Below, one piece after another: positions 42,976 through 51,541 of a DNA stretch of 64,000 bases. Source of the stretch: Gemmatimonadota bacterium (GTDB taxonomy: Bacteria; Gemmatimonadota; Gemmatimonadetes; Gemmatimonadales; GWC2-71-9); the NCBI GenBank assembly GCA_003221895.1, contig QHUJ01000112.1, forward strand, positions 1-64,000. The letters are read 5' to 3'. Within the stretch, counting starts at the first letter, position 1. Each line of letters starts with the position of its first letter. The notes below the pieces were generated by a model. It saw nothing but the letters and a program-made list of their open reading frames with translations. It was not told where the DNA came from and did not search any database. The translations under genes and the position numbers were made by a program.

Positions 42976-43964
42976 CGCCTGGGTCCCGGCTCTGGCAGCA
43001 CGATCACCCGCGTCGCAGCCACATGGACGCGCTCGTCGATGCGCGCGGCGTCGGGCTGGGCGAGCACCTCGAACCGCTCGCCATCCTCACCCTCGACCAG
43101 AAAGAACGTCGCGGGGCCGGTGTAGCGCAGCTCGCGCACCACACCGGGCAACCCGGAGGCGCCGAACTGTAATCGCTCCGGTCGAACGACCAGCACCTGA
43201 CCGTCAGGCGTCGGTTCACCTCCCAGATCGCGCGCCGCGCGCCCGCGAAACACGTTCGCGCGCCCGACGAACGTGGCGACGAAGAGATTGACCGGTCGCT
43301 CGTACAGCTCGTCGGCGACGCCCACCTGCTCCAGCCGGCCGCCATTGAGCACCGCGATGCGGTCGCCGAGGTCGAACGCCTCGTCCTGCTCGTGGGTGAC
43401 GAACACGGTGGTGATGCCGATGCGCTTGATGACGTGGCGCAGCTCGCGGCGGGTTCGCTCGCGCAGCGTCGGATCGAGGTTTGACAGCGGTTCGTCGAGC
43501 AACAAGACGCGCGGCTCCGGGGCGAGCGCGCGAGCCAACGCCACGCGCTGCTGCTGCCCGCCCGAGAGCTCGTGCACCTTGCGCCGCTCGAACCCGGTGA
43601 GATCGACCAGCGCGAGGGCCTGCGAGACCTTTTGCTCGACTCCTGCTCCCCCCCCTCCGTGCAAACCGAAGGCGACGTTCTCTCCCACATCGAGGTGCGG
43701 GAAGAGCGCGTAGTGTTGGAACACCATTCCGAAGCGGCGTCGCGCGGGCGGCACGGCGGTGACGTCTTCCCCTCCCACGCCGATCCGTCCCTCGTCCGCC
43801 GCTTCAAAGCCCGCCAGCAGCCGCAACATCGTGGTCTTGCCGCTGCCGGACGGGCCGAGCAGTGCGAGGATCTCGCCACGTGCGATGTCGAGCGTGATGG
43901 GGCCGACGGCGACATCGGGACTCCAGCGTTTTTCAATGCCGCGGATTTCGAGGAAGCCGCTCAA
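42972..43964 (-). CDS. ABC transporter ATP-binding protein (FbpC/PotA-like)
   Basis: 330 residues from a TTG at 43964 that overlaps the binding-protein stop (TTGA); the longer upstream frame is a shadow. Walker A GPSGSGKTT at 37-45, Q-loop FQHYALFPHLDVGENVAFGL, signature LSGGQQQRVALARAL, Walker B LLLDEPLSNLD and H-loop VTHEQDEAF are intact. The C-terminal 100 residues form a TOBE-like domain. Energises the importer with the two neighbouring gene products. A run of eight G (43648-43655) encodes glycines. Confidence 0.9.
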   Translation of the reverse strand: MSGFLEIRGIEKRWSPDVAVGPITLDIARGEILALLGPSGSGKTTMLRLLAGFEAADEGRIGVGGEDVTAVPPARRRFGMVFQHYALFPHLDVGENVAFGLHGGGGAGVEQKVSQALALVDLTGFERRKVHELSGGQQQRVALARALAPEPRVLLLDEPLSNLDPTLRERTRRELRHVIKRIGITTVFVTHEQDEAFDLGDRIAVLNGGRLEQVGVADELYERPVNLFVATFVGRANVFRGRAARDLGGEPTPDGQVLVVRPERLQFGASGLPGVVRELRYTGPATFFLVEGEDGERFEVLAQPDAARIDERVHVAATRVIVLPEPGPRR

Positions 43965-45076
43965 CGCGCTCGTCCTGTTCCCCGCACGTGCTGGTCCCAC
44001 CAGCGCATCCACTCGGGTCCGTGCTCGGTGATCAGGTTCCAATCCACGTCCGCCACGACCATGCGGCGCCGCACGTCGCGCACCCAGTCGGGCAGCGAGT
44101 CGGCAGGAAGATCAAGTCGCGCGGGGAGCCGGTAGACCTCACGCGCGGCGGCGAGCTGCATCTCGACGCTGCCCACGAAGTCGACAAAGGCGCGTGCGGC
44201 CGCCCGGTGCTTGGCGCCGCGCACCACGGCGATCCCGTCCTCAATCGCCACGGTGCCGCTCCTGGGAAAGACGTACCCGATGGGCATGCCACGCCGCCGG
44301 CTGATCAGCACGTCGGGCAAATCCCAGACGGTGACCAGCCCTTCCTGGCGCGCGATCTTCTCGCTCACGAGCGCCGGATTCTGCTCGTAGACCTTGGTCT
44401 GCGCGTCGAGCCGGCGTAGCCACGCAACACCGGCCGCCGTATCACCGGTCGCCTGGAGCCCGCGCTCGATGATGAGCCCGAAGACCGCGCGCATCGTCCC
44501 GCTCGCGAGGGGGTCGCGGATGATGATCTTCCCGGTCCACTTGGGATCGAGCAGATCGTCCCAATCCTGCGGGGCCTCGGCCGCCGGCACGACCTTCTCC
44601 GCATACAGAAAGACGACGGGCGTTTCATACGCCGCAAAGAAGCAGTCGCCCGCGCCGCGGCCGCGCGCGGCAATCGCGTCCGCCCAGCTCGGGCGGTAGC
44701 AATCGAGCAGCGAGTCACGAGCGGCTGGCGCGAGAATCAGCGAGGGCCCACCGAACCAGACGTCGGCCTGCGGATTGGCGCGCTCGGAGCGTACGCGATC
44801 GTACACGTCCTGCGAGCCCATATCGAGCCAGCGCACGTCGATGTCGGGATGCAGAGCTTCGAAACGCCTCTCGAATAACGTCAGCAGATCTCGGCCGTGG
44901 GGACTGTAGATCACCAAGGGCGTACGGTGATCCGGGGAGCACGCGGCCAATAACAACAGCAACGCAGCTAATTGAGGTGCGTGGTACGTGGTGCGTGGTG
45001 CGTGGTGTGTCCTGGATGCATCGCGCGCACTGCCACGCACCACGCACCTCGCACCACGCACCCTCTTACGGAACAT
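43961..45076 (-). CDS. Iron(III)-type ABC transporter solute-binding lipoprotein
   Basis: 371 residues from the ATG at 45076. The lipobox LLLLLAAC makes Cys46 or so the anchor, unusually far from the start, because the first 34 residues (RGARCVVRG..., HHAPRTTYHAP) are encoded by the palindromic repeat at 44976-45064. The mature part is a class-II periplasmic binding protein: VIYSPHGRDLLTLFERRFEALHPDIDVRWLD, LLDPKWTGKIIIRDPLASGT, IEDGIAVVRGAKHRAAARAFVDF, typical of Fe(III)/thiamine binding proteins. A start at a TTG just before the hydrophobic run is possible but would remove the charged n-region. ATG overlaps the PIG-L gene's end. Confidence 0.82.
   Translation of the reverse strand: MFRKRVRGARCVVRGSARDASRTHHAPRTTYHAPQLAALLLLLAACSPDHRTPLVIYSPHGRDLLTLFERRFEALHPDIDVRWLDMGSQDVYDRVRSERANPQADVWFGGPSLILAPAARDSLLDCYRPSWADAIAARGRGAGDCFFAAYETPVVFLYAEKVVPAAEAPQDWDDLLDPKWTGKIIIRDPLASGTMRAVFGLIIERGLQATGDTAAGVAWLRRLDAQTKVYEQNPALVSEKIARQEGLVTVWDLPDVLISRRRGMPIGYVFPRSGTVAIEDGIAVVRGAKHRAAARAFVDFVGSVEMQLAAAREVYRLPARLDLPADSLPDWVRDVRRRMVVADVDWNLITEHGPEWMRWWDQHVRGTGRAR
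44976..45064. repeat. Long imperfect palindrome built of GGTGCGT units
   Basis: Two arms of about 35 bases (44976-45010 and 45028-45064) are inverted copies with only a few differences; each arm is itself made of direct repeats of GTGCGTGG-like units. The 17-base centre is unlike the arms. It spans the 5' end of the iron-binding-protein gene and reaches to the stop codon of the PIG-L gene. In RNA it would fold into a very stable hairpin. It has the look of a dispersed intergenic repeat, not a simple terminator, as no T-run follows. Confidence 0.8.
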
Positions 45077-47576
45077 TCCGGCGCTTCAATCCCAACAGAT
45101 TTACGAAGAGACGGTAGGCACCAGGTACTCCCGCGGGCAGCTGCCGGAAGAAACTCAGCCCCGTGTACACATAGGTCCCGCGACCAACCGGCGCGACCAG
45201 CAGGCCGCCCTTCAACTCCTGCGGCGGGTTGGGCGGTGGGTCGTGCGTCTCGAGCAGCGGGACGTACGTCGTGTCCCAATCGTGAGCGAAGTACAGCCCG
45301 CGCTCCTGCACCCAGCCGCGCCAGTCGTCAGCTGCGATTTCGTTGGGATAGTGGAAGGCCGGATGACCCGGCTCGATCAGCGCCACCGGGGCATTCTCGT
45401 CGGTGACGCGATCGTGCGGGCGCGCGATGTGCAGCGGATAGGGCGCGAAGCCTCCGTCGACAAACGGGTATTGCTGGTACTGCACGACCAACAGCCCGCC
45501 GTTCTTCACGTAATCCAGTACTCGACCGTTATTGGCGACGAGTGCCGGCTCCGTTTCGTACGCGCGGCTGCCGATCACGATCGCGTCGTAACGGGAGAGG
45601 TCGCCGCGTGCCAGCGAATCGGCGCTGATGACTTCGAGCGGCACGCCCACGGCCGTCAACGCTTCGGGGACGCGGTCCGACGCACCCCGCACGTAGCCGA
45701 CGCGCGAAAGCGCGGGCAGCGACAGGCGCGCGACGCGGATCTGCGCAACCGACGGATGTGCGAGCGCGCGGGGCCGGATGTGCGGGTAGTCGATGATTTC
45801 CAGGGCACCGTCGTGGCGACGGCCGTCCCCGCCGCTCGCGGCGACCCGGAGAGTGAGAGTCCCGGCCTTCAGGCTGTCGGCCGCCGGAGGCGCGAGCGTC
45901 ACAGTGATGCTCTTCGACTCGTCCTCGCGAGTGAACGTGAGACTCTCGGCGGAGATCTGTGGCCAACCCGAGGGGACCGTGACGATCGCGCGCGCGGGCC
46001 CCGGCGTGCGTGAGCGATTGGTGACCGTGATCGTGAAGTGTCGCGGCTCGCGCGAGCCGCCATCGATCGGCCACAACAGCTCCTCTGGGGCGATGGCGAC
46101 ATCGAAATCCCGAGTCACGAACAGCGGGCGGCGGATCTCGCCGATCGCCTGGTCGCGATAGCGATACACGACTTCACGCGTGAGCGTCACTGGCTCGCCG
46201 GCGATGCTCACCCGGACGCGCGCGCTCACTGGCGGCGGATCGAACGGGAGTCCTCGCACGTCAGCCGGCACGGCGGACCAGTCGTACAGCCCGCCACGAT
46301 TGATCAGCGGCCGTCGCAAAAAGTACGGTTGGGTGCGCTCGGCGTCGCGCGCGACAGTGAGCACGAAACGCCGCGTGACTACGGCGTTGGGCGCCACCGT
46401 GGGCGCGCCGAGCTCCAACCGCTCGAGCGACCAGCCGCTCGGCGCGTCGATCGCGACGCTATCGAGCCGGACCGCGCTATCGCCGGCGTTCCAGACGTTG
46501 ACCTCCACCTGGAGGCGCTGGCCTTGGGTGACAATGCCGTCGTCCGCAGTCCCGTCGATCGTCACGCCGGCTGCGGCACCGATGGCGCGCGCGAGCAGCG
46601 CGCGTTGCTCCTGATCGGCCGGGCCGAGCAGTCGCATCGCGCGAATCAGATAGGGGACGATTGCACCGGGCCGCCACGGCGTGAGCGCCCTCCGTGCGGA
46701 ATCGATCAGGGTACTGTAGCCCGCGATGTGAAACGTTGTGTCTACGCCCGCGAACAGCGACGACTCGCCCGTGCCGGCCGTCGTACCTGTCCCGCCCGCC
46801 GGTTTCGACGCCACCAGGGCCACCCGCGCCGTCGCCGGGCCCATGCGCTGCAGCTGTCCCATGTCCTGAGAGCGGTGCCGGCTGCGGCTCGCCATGGCGA
46901 TCTGGAAGTAGGACTGCCCTACCAGCGGATCGAGTGTGCCCACTGAGAAAGCCAGCGTTGTCGCGGTGGTATCGCCCCGGGTCGAGCGATAGAACTTGGT
47001 GGGACCGCCGGCGGAATCCCGCATCAGGTCAAATGCCTGCCGCGCAATGATGCCCGCGACCTGATGTTGCCCGTGGCCATCGGCTGGGGTCCCGGAGAAC
47101 ACCGCGATGATGATCTGCGGCTGGAAGCGCCGGATGATCGCGACGACGTCCTTGAGAATCGAATCGCGCGGCCAGAACCGGAACGTTTCGTCGGCGGTCT
47201 TGGAGAAGCCGAAGTCGTACGCGCGCGTGAAGAATTGCCGGGCGCCGTCGAGCTCGCGCGCCGCGAGCAGCTCCTCGGTGCGGATGACGCCGAGCTCGGT
47301 GCCGAGCTCGGGACCGATCAGATTCTGCCCTCCTTCACCGCGGCTGAGGGACAGGTAGGCAACCTGCGCGCCCATGCCGCGCGACAGCAGCACCAGCAGC
47401 TGGGTGTCTTCGTCATCAGGATGCGCGCCGATCATCAGGACACGCTTGTTGCTGCCGAGCTGGCGGAGCGTGCCGGCCAATGCCGCAACGCCGCCGGTCC
47501 CGGCCGGCGCAAGCTGCGCGAAGCCGGCACCCGCGGCGCTGATACCAAGGAAGAGCGCCAGGCCGAGCGGTCTCAC
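45066..47576 (-). CDS. Secreted PIG-L family deacetylase with C-terminal ThuA-like region
   Basis: 836 residues from a GTG that overlaps the preceding TAG by one base. Signal peptide of about 25 (cut near GAGFAQ). PIG-L motif IGAHPDDEDTQ near residue 50 and HGQHQVAG near residue 165 supply the zinc ligands and the catalytic Asp. The middle (about 330-580) holds beta-sandwich domains, and the last 240 residues (YDAIVIGSRAYE, YVKNGGLLVVQYQQYPF, GRGTYVYTGLSFFRQLP) look like a ThuA/glutamine-amidotransferase-like fold. PIG-L enzymes remove acetyl groups from GlcNAc-type sugars. Exported, so likely acts on extracellular or envelope glycans. Confidence 0.8.
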   Translation of the reverse strand: MRPLGLALFLGISAAGAGFAQLAPAGTGGVAALAGTLRQLGSNKRVLMIGAHPDDEDTQLLVLLSRGMGAQVAYLSLSRGEGGQNLIGPELGTELGVIRTEELLAARELDGARQFFTRAYDFGFSKTADETFRFWPRDSILKDVVAIIRRFQPQIIIAVFSGTPADGHGQHQVAGIIARQAFDLMRDSAGGPTKFYRSTRGDTTATTLAFSVGTLDPLVGQSYFQIAMASRSRHRSQDMGQLQRMGPATARVALVASKPAGGTGTTAGTGESSLFAGVDTTFHIAGYSTLIDSARRALTPWRPGAIVPYLIRAMRLLGPADQEQRALLARAIGAAAGVTIDGTADDGIVTQGQRLQVEVNVWNAGDSAVRLDSVAIDAPSGWSLERLELGAPTVAPNAVVTRRFVLTVARDAERTQPYFLRRPLINRGGLYDWSAVPADVRGLPFDPPPVSARVRVSIAGEPVTLTREVVYRYRDQAIGEIRRPLFVTRDFDVAIAPEELLWPIDGGSREPRHFTITVTNRSRTPGPARAIVTVPSGWPQISAESLTFTREDESKSITVTLAPPAADSLKAGTLTLRVAASGGDGRRHDGALEIIDYPHIRPRALAHPSVAQIRVARLSLPALSRVGYVRGASDRVPEALTAVGVPLEVISADSLARGDLSRYDAIVIGSRAYETEPALVANNGRVLDYVKNGGLLVVQYQQYPFVDGGFAPYPLHIARPHDRVTDENAPVALIEPGHPAFHYPNEIAADDWRGWVQERGLYFAHDWDTTYVPLLETHDPPPNPPQELKGGLLVAPVGRGTYVYTGLSFFRQLPAGVPGAYRLFVNLLGLKRRNVP

Positions 47577-48904
47577 TATTGAGAAAGGTAAGCCACGCCG
47601 CCCTTCATAACGAACTTGACTCGTTGGAGTTCCGTGATATCGCGTGTGGGATCGCCCGCAACACCGATGATGTCCGCATACAGACCCGGCGCCAGCGCCC
47701 CAATGTTCTGTTCTTGTCCGAGGAGCGCCGCGGCCACCGAGGTTCCTGACTGAATCGCCTGCATCGGCGTCATGCCGTACTGCACGTAGTACTCGAACTC
47801 CTTCGCCTGGTTGATCTCCGTCCACGGAAATCCGCCGACGTCCGTCCCCATCACGATCTTCACGCCCTTGCGCAGCGCGCGGCCGAAGGCGCGACGCTCG
47901 AGATTGACGAGCGTGGGCCACACGCCGCCCCGCGCCATCACATGGACGCCGACGGTCACGGTCGGAACCCAATAGACGTTGTTCTTGACCATCACGTCCA
48001 TGAGCGAGTCGGTCAGGCCATCGCCGTGCTCGATCGAGTTCACGCCGGCCCGCAGGGCCGCCGCGATCCCGTCGGAGCCGATCGCGTGCGCCGCGACGCC
48101 GCGGCCCAGCCGGTGCGCTTCGTCGACGATCGCCTTCGCTTCGGCATCGGTGAAGTTCACCCAGCTGCGCAGCATGCTGTCGGGCGTGAAGTAGTAGCGC
48201 CGGTCGCTGTAGTACTTGATCCAGTCCGCGCCGTGCTGCACCTGCTCGCGCACCGCGAGGCGGGCGTTGTCGACGCCATCCACAACCTGCACCCCGTGCG
48301 GCAGCTCGATCTCCCAGTTCGGCGTCCCGATCGGATACATCCCCGTCGGCGCCATCGCGCGGGTTGACGCGAAGACGCGCGGACCCGGGATCTCGCCGCG
48401 ATTCACGGCGAGCTTCACGTCCACGTCGGCGTACATCGCGCCCTCGGTCTCGACATCCCGAATCGCGGTGAAGCCGTGCTCCAATGAGAGGCGGGCATTG
48501 CGGGCGGCGAGAATCGCGCGATACGGAATGGACTGCCTGAGCAGCTGGTCTTCATACTCTTCGGACGTGATGTCGCCCTGGAGCAGGAGGTGGGTGTGCG
48601 CGTCGATCAGACCGGGCAGCAGCGTCATTTGTGACAGGTCGATGACGCGGGCACTGCCCGCCTGCGCCTGGACCTGGGCCAGCGGGCCGATCGCCTTGAT
48701 CCGCTCGCCTTCAACGAGGATGCCGACATTGGTTTGGACGGTACTCGAACGGCCATCGACCAGCCGGCCGGCTTTGACCAGCACGAGCGCAGGGGGAGGC
48801 TCCTGCGGCGGCGGCGGCGCCGGCGCCGGTGGTGCCTGGGACAGGCATGGGACGAGGGGGACAACCGCAAGGGACAGCGTACGCAGCGACGGCAGACCGC
48901 GCAT
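47576..48904 (-). CDS. Secreted amidohydrolase (imidazolonepropionase-like)
   Basis: 442 residues. Signal peptide then a Pro-rich stretch (PAPAPPPPQEPPPA). Amidohydrolase-1 pattern: VKAGRLVDGRSS at the beta-sandwich, LLPGLIDAHTHLLLQG with HTH metal ligands near residue 103, the bridging Lys expected near DWIKYYSDRRYYF, VAAHAIGSDG, SIEHGDGL and MGTDVGGFP with the catalytic Asp. Such secreted enzymes are often Xaa-Pro or cyclic dipeptide/amide hydrolases. First gene of the ten-gene minus run that goes on to PIG-L. Confidence 0.85.
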   Translation of the reverse strand: MRGLPSLRTLSLAVVPLVPCLSQAPPAPAPPPPQEPPPALVLVKAGRLVDGRSSTVQTNVGILVEGERIKAIGPLAQVQAQAGSARVIDLSQMTLLPGLIDAHTHLLLQGDITSEEYEDQLLRQSIPYRAILAARNARLSLEHGFTAIRDVETEGAMYADVDVKLAVNRGEIPGPRVFASTRAMAPTGMYPIGTPNWEIELPHGVQVVDGVDNARLAVREQVQHGADWIKYYSDRRYYFTPDSMLRSWVNFTDAEAKAIVDEAHRLGRGVAAHAIGSDGIAAALRAGVNSIEHGDGLTDSLMDVMVKNNVYWVPTVTVGVHVMARGGVWPTLVNLERRAFGRALRKGVKIVMGTDVGGFPWTEINQAKEFEYYVQYGMTPMQAIQSGTSVAAALLGQEQNIGALAPGLYADIIGVAGDPTRDITELQRVKFVMKGGVAYLSQ

Positions 48905-48954
48905 GTGGTCTCCGGTGAAGGGCGCGGAGAATGTACGACCTTCACAAAGATTCA

Positions 48955-48982
48955 GTAACGCCCCTCACGGGTCGGGTGTTAC
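48955..48982. promoter_or_regulatory. Operator-like palindrome upstream of the acyl-CoA dehydrogenase
   Basis: Nine-base arms GTAACGCCC (48955-48963) and GGGTGTTAC (48974-48982) match as an inverted repeat with one mismatch around a ten-base centre. It lies 11 bases before the ATG of the plus-strand acyl-CoA dehydrogenase and within the divergent gap shared with the amidohydrolase. Size and position suit a TetR- or GntR-type repressor site, as is common for fatty-acid genes. The regulator is not in the window or not identified. Confidence 0.5.
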
Positions 48983-48993
48983 ATTCACAGGTG

Positions 48994-50868
48994 ATGGCAA
49001 CTGACCTGGCCGAACCCAAACGCAAGATCAGCGCTGACGAGGCGCGCGAAGTCGCCGAGGCGGCACGCGAGCAGGAGTGGGCCGCGCCGAGTTTCGTGCG
49101 TGACCTCTTCCTCGGCAAGCTGCGGATGGATTTGATCCATCCCTATCCCGAGCAGGATCCCGACGAAGTTGCCCGCGCCAAACCCTTCCTCGATAAACTC
49201 GAACGCTTCCTCCGCGAAGAGGTCGACTCCGACCGAATCGACCGCGAGGGCGAGATCCCCGAGCACGTCATCCAGGGCCTTCGCGACCTGGGGGCATTCG
49301 GAATCAAGATTCCGCTGGAGTACGGCGGGCTGGGCCTGTCGCAGCTCTCGTACATGAAGGCGATCGAGCTCGTCTCCTCAGTCGACGGCTCGCTCACCGC
49401 GCTCCTCTCGGCGCACCAGTCGATCGGCGTTCCGCAGCCGCTCAAGATGTTCGGGACGGACGCGCAGAAAAAGAAATACTTCCCCCGCCTCGCCAAAGGC
49501 GCGATCTCCGCGTTTGCCCTCACCGAGCACGCCGTCGGCTCCGATCCGGCAGCGATGGAGACAACCGCCATTGTGAGCGACGACGGCGATGCCTGGATCC
49601 TGAACGGCGAAAAGCTGTGGTGCACCAATGGGACGAAGGCCGAATTGCTCGTGGTCATGGCGCGCACACCGTCGAAATCGGTGAAGGGCAAAGAAAAGAA
49701 GCAGATCACGGCCTTCATCGTCGAAGCGGACTGGCCCGGCGTCGAGGTCGTGTACCGCTGTCACTTCATGGGCCTGAAGGCGCTCTACAACGGCGTCATC
49801 CGATTCACCAACGTGCGCGTGCCGAAGGAAAACGTGCTGTGGGGTGAGGGCAAAGGACTGAAGCTCGCCCTCATCACCCTGAACACCGGCCGGCTCACCC
49901 TGCCGATTTCGTCGGTAGCGGCGGGGAAGCGCTGTCTGGAGATCGCGCGCCGCTGGGCGGCGGAGCGCGTGCAATGGGGCCGTCCCATCGGGCAGCACGA
50001 CGCGATCGCGCAGAAGATCGGCTCCATGGCCGCCAACACCCTGGCGATGGAGGCGGTGGCGGAGTTGTGCGGGGCGATGGCGGAGCGCGGTGGCTACGAT
50101 ATCCGGCTCGAGGCCGCGATCGCCAAGCTCTACAACTCCGAAGCCGGCTGGCGGATCATCGACGACACGGTCCAGATCCGCGGCGGCCGCGGCTACGAAA
50201 CCGCGGATTCGTTGCGCGCGCGGGGGGAACAGCCGGTGCCGGTCGAGCGCATCATGCGCGACTTCCGCATCAACCTGATCTTCGAAGGCTCCTCGGAGAT
50301 CATGCATCTCTTCATCGCGCGCGAAGCGGTGGACAAGCACCTTCAGGTCGCCGGCGACGTAGTCATGCCGGGCAAGACTCCGGCTGAGCGCCTCGCCGGG
50401 TTGGTGAAGTCCGCCGCGTTCTATGGCTGGTGGTACCCGACCCGCTGGCTCGGTTGGGGGTTCTGGCCGCGCTACTCCGAGTTCGGGAAGCTGGCGAAGC
50501 ACGTGCGCTTCGTGGAGCGCAGCGCGCGCCGGCTGGCGCGCAGCGTGTTCCACTCGATGGTGCGCTTCGGGCCCAAGCTCGAGCTGCGTCAGTCGGTGCT
50601 GTTCCGGTTGGTCGACGTCGCGGCCGAGCTGTTCGCTATGGCGGCCACCTGCTCACGCGCCCAGCGGCTCTTCGAGCGGGATCGCGCAACCGGTGCGCGC
50701 GCCGTCAGGCTCGCGGACCTGTTCTGCAGGCAGGCCCGCCGGCGCGTGCGCTCGAAGTTCAATGGGCTGCGACGGAATGAGGACGTTCCGACCTACAAGT
50801 TCGCCCAGGAGATCCTGGCGGGCGAGCATCGGTGGCTTGAAAAGGACATCGTGGAGTTGAAGTCGTAA
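48994..50868 (+). CDS. Acyl-CoA dehydrogenase, long-chain (VLCAD-like) type
   Basis: 624 residues from the ATG at 48994, where family similarity begins; an in-frame upstream ATG lies in the promoter palindrome side. An N-terminal helical domain (about 40-170) with GLRDLGAFGIKIPLEYGGLGLS, the FAD/substrate segment ALTEHAVGSDPAAMETTA and WILNGEKLWCTNGTKAELLVVMAR, and the C-terminal RDFRINLIFEGSSEIMHLFIAREAVD are clear. The 160-residue C-terminal extension resembles mammalian VLCAD and ACAD9. Oxidises acyl-CoA at the alpha-beta bond in fatty acid beta-oxidation. No other beta-oxidation genes are nearby. Confidence 0.9.
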   Translation: MATDLAEPKRKISADEAREVAEAAREQEWAAPSFVRDLFLGKLRMDLIHPYPEQDPDEVARAKPFLDKLERFLREEVDSDRIDREGEIPEHVIQGLRDLGAFGIKIPLEYGGLGLSQLSYMKAIELVSSVDGSLTALLSAHQSIGVPQPLKMFGTDAQKKKYFPRLAKGAISAFALTEHAVGSDPAAMETTAIVSDDGDAWILNGEKLWCTNGTKAELLVVMARTPSKSVKGKEKKQITAFIVEADWPGVEVVYRCHFMGLKALYNGVIRFTNVRVPKENVLWGEGKGLKLALITLNTGRLTLPISSVAAGKRCLEIARRWAAERVQWGRPIGQHDAIAQKIGSMAANTLAMEAVAELCGAMAERGGYDIRLEAAIAKLYNSEAGWRIIDDTVQIRGGRGYETADSLRARGEQPVPVERIMRDFRINLIFEGSSEIMHLFIAREAVDKHLQVAGDVVMPGKTPAERLAGLVKSAAFYGWWYPTRWLGWGFWPRYSEFGKLAKHVRFVERSARRLARSVFHSMVRFGPKLELRQSVLFRLVDVAAELFAMAATCSRAQRLFERDRATGARAVRLADLFCRQARRRVRSKFNGLRRNEDVPTYKFAQEILAGEHRWLEKDIVELKS

Positions 50869-50882
50869 CAGACGACGTCCTG

Positions 50883-51533
50883 CTACGCTGCTTGATGTGC
50901 GATCATGATACTTCTCAGCTTTTCAGGGGCATCCGCGCCGCCATCTCCGTACGGCTTAGGATGCCCTTCCTGTTCCAGCACCACGGTGGGACAGACGAGC
51001 GCGTACTGACGCGCCCGGATCCGGTCCGCGGCCGGCTGCGTCGCGACCGGCGTGGCGATCACGATCTCGCGCGCCCCTAACCCCTCGGCGGCCTTCGCCG
51101 ACGCCAGCACTTTCCACGGGTAGACGATCTGGCCGTCGACGATGATCGCGGTCCGGCCCTGCAGGCTCTTCACCGGCCGTTGCGTGCGATAGAGCACGAG
51201 ATCCTGTTTGACCTGCGCGCGGGATTCATCGATCGCGGCCGCGAGCTTTTCGAGCAGGTTCATTCCCGGCTGAAAACCGGGGTCCATCTCGGCAGGCGCC
51301 GATTCGGCCATTGCGCCGATTGGCGCCAGCTTGGCGCCCAGTTTGATGAAGGCCGCGACGAGCACGTCGAATTGCGCGCCCATGGCCTTGGCGGCATGTG
51401 CCGCGATCTCCACGCCTTCGGGCGTGACGCCGAGGAGAATGCAGCCCGTGTGGCCGCGCGCGGCCAGCTGCTGCCCGAGCATGGCGCCCGCGCTCGAACG
51501 GGTGGGATAGAGGCTGGGACGGGGTTGAGCCAC
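50883..51533 (-). CDS. Phosphoribosyltransferase-fold protein with a degenerate PRPP loop
   Basis: 216 residues from the GTG at 51533; the much longer upstream frame is a shadow of citrate synthase. SSAGAMLGQQLAARGHTGCILLGVTPEGVEIA and IVDGQIVYPWKVLASAKAAEGLGAREIVIATPVA line up with predicted phosphoribosyltransferases (ComF/YghX-like), but the usual VDDGxATG PRPP loop reads VDGQIVYPWK, so PRPP binding is doubtful. Cytoplasmic. It converges on the acyl-CoA dehydrogenase and is divergent from citrate synthase. Function unknown. Confidence 0.65.
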   Translation of the reverse strand: MAQPRPSLYPTRSSAGAMLGQQLAARGHTGCILLGVTPEGVEIAAHAAKAMGAQFDVLVAAFIKLGAKLAPIGAMAESAPAEMDPGFQPGMNLLEKLAAAIDESRAQVKQDLVLYRTQRPVKSLQGRTAIIVDGQIVYPWKVLASAKAAEGLGAREIVIATPVATQPAADRIRARQYALVCPTVVLEQEGHPKPYGDGGADAPEKLRSIMIAHQAA

Positions 51534-51541
51534 CGTGTGCC

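Noticed and set aside
41563-43125. 520-codon open frame on the plus strand opposite the iron permease
   Set aside because: Composition is Arg/Gln/His-rich without domains; the minus strand encodes a clear duplicated permease.
44976-45064. Rho-independent terminator of the PIG-L gene
   Set aside because: No T-run follows in either direction, arms are repeats of a short unit and the element lies inside the next gene's frame.
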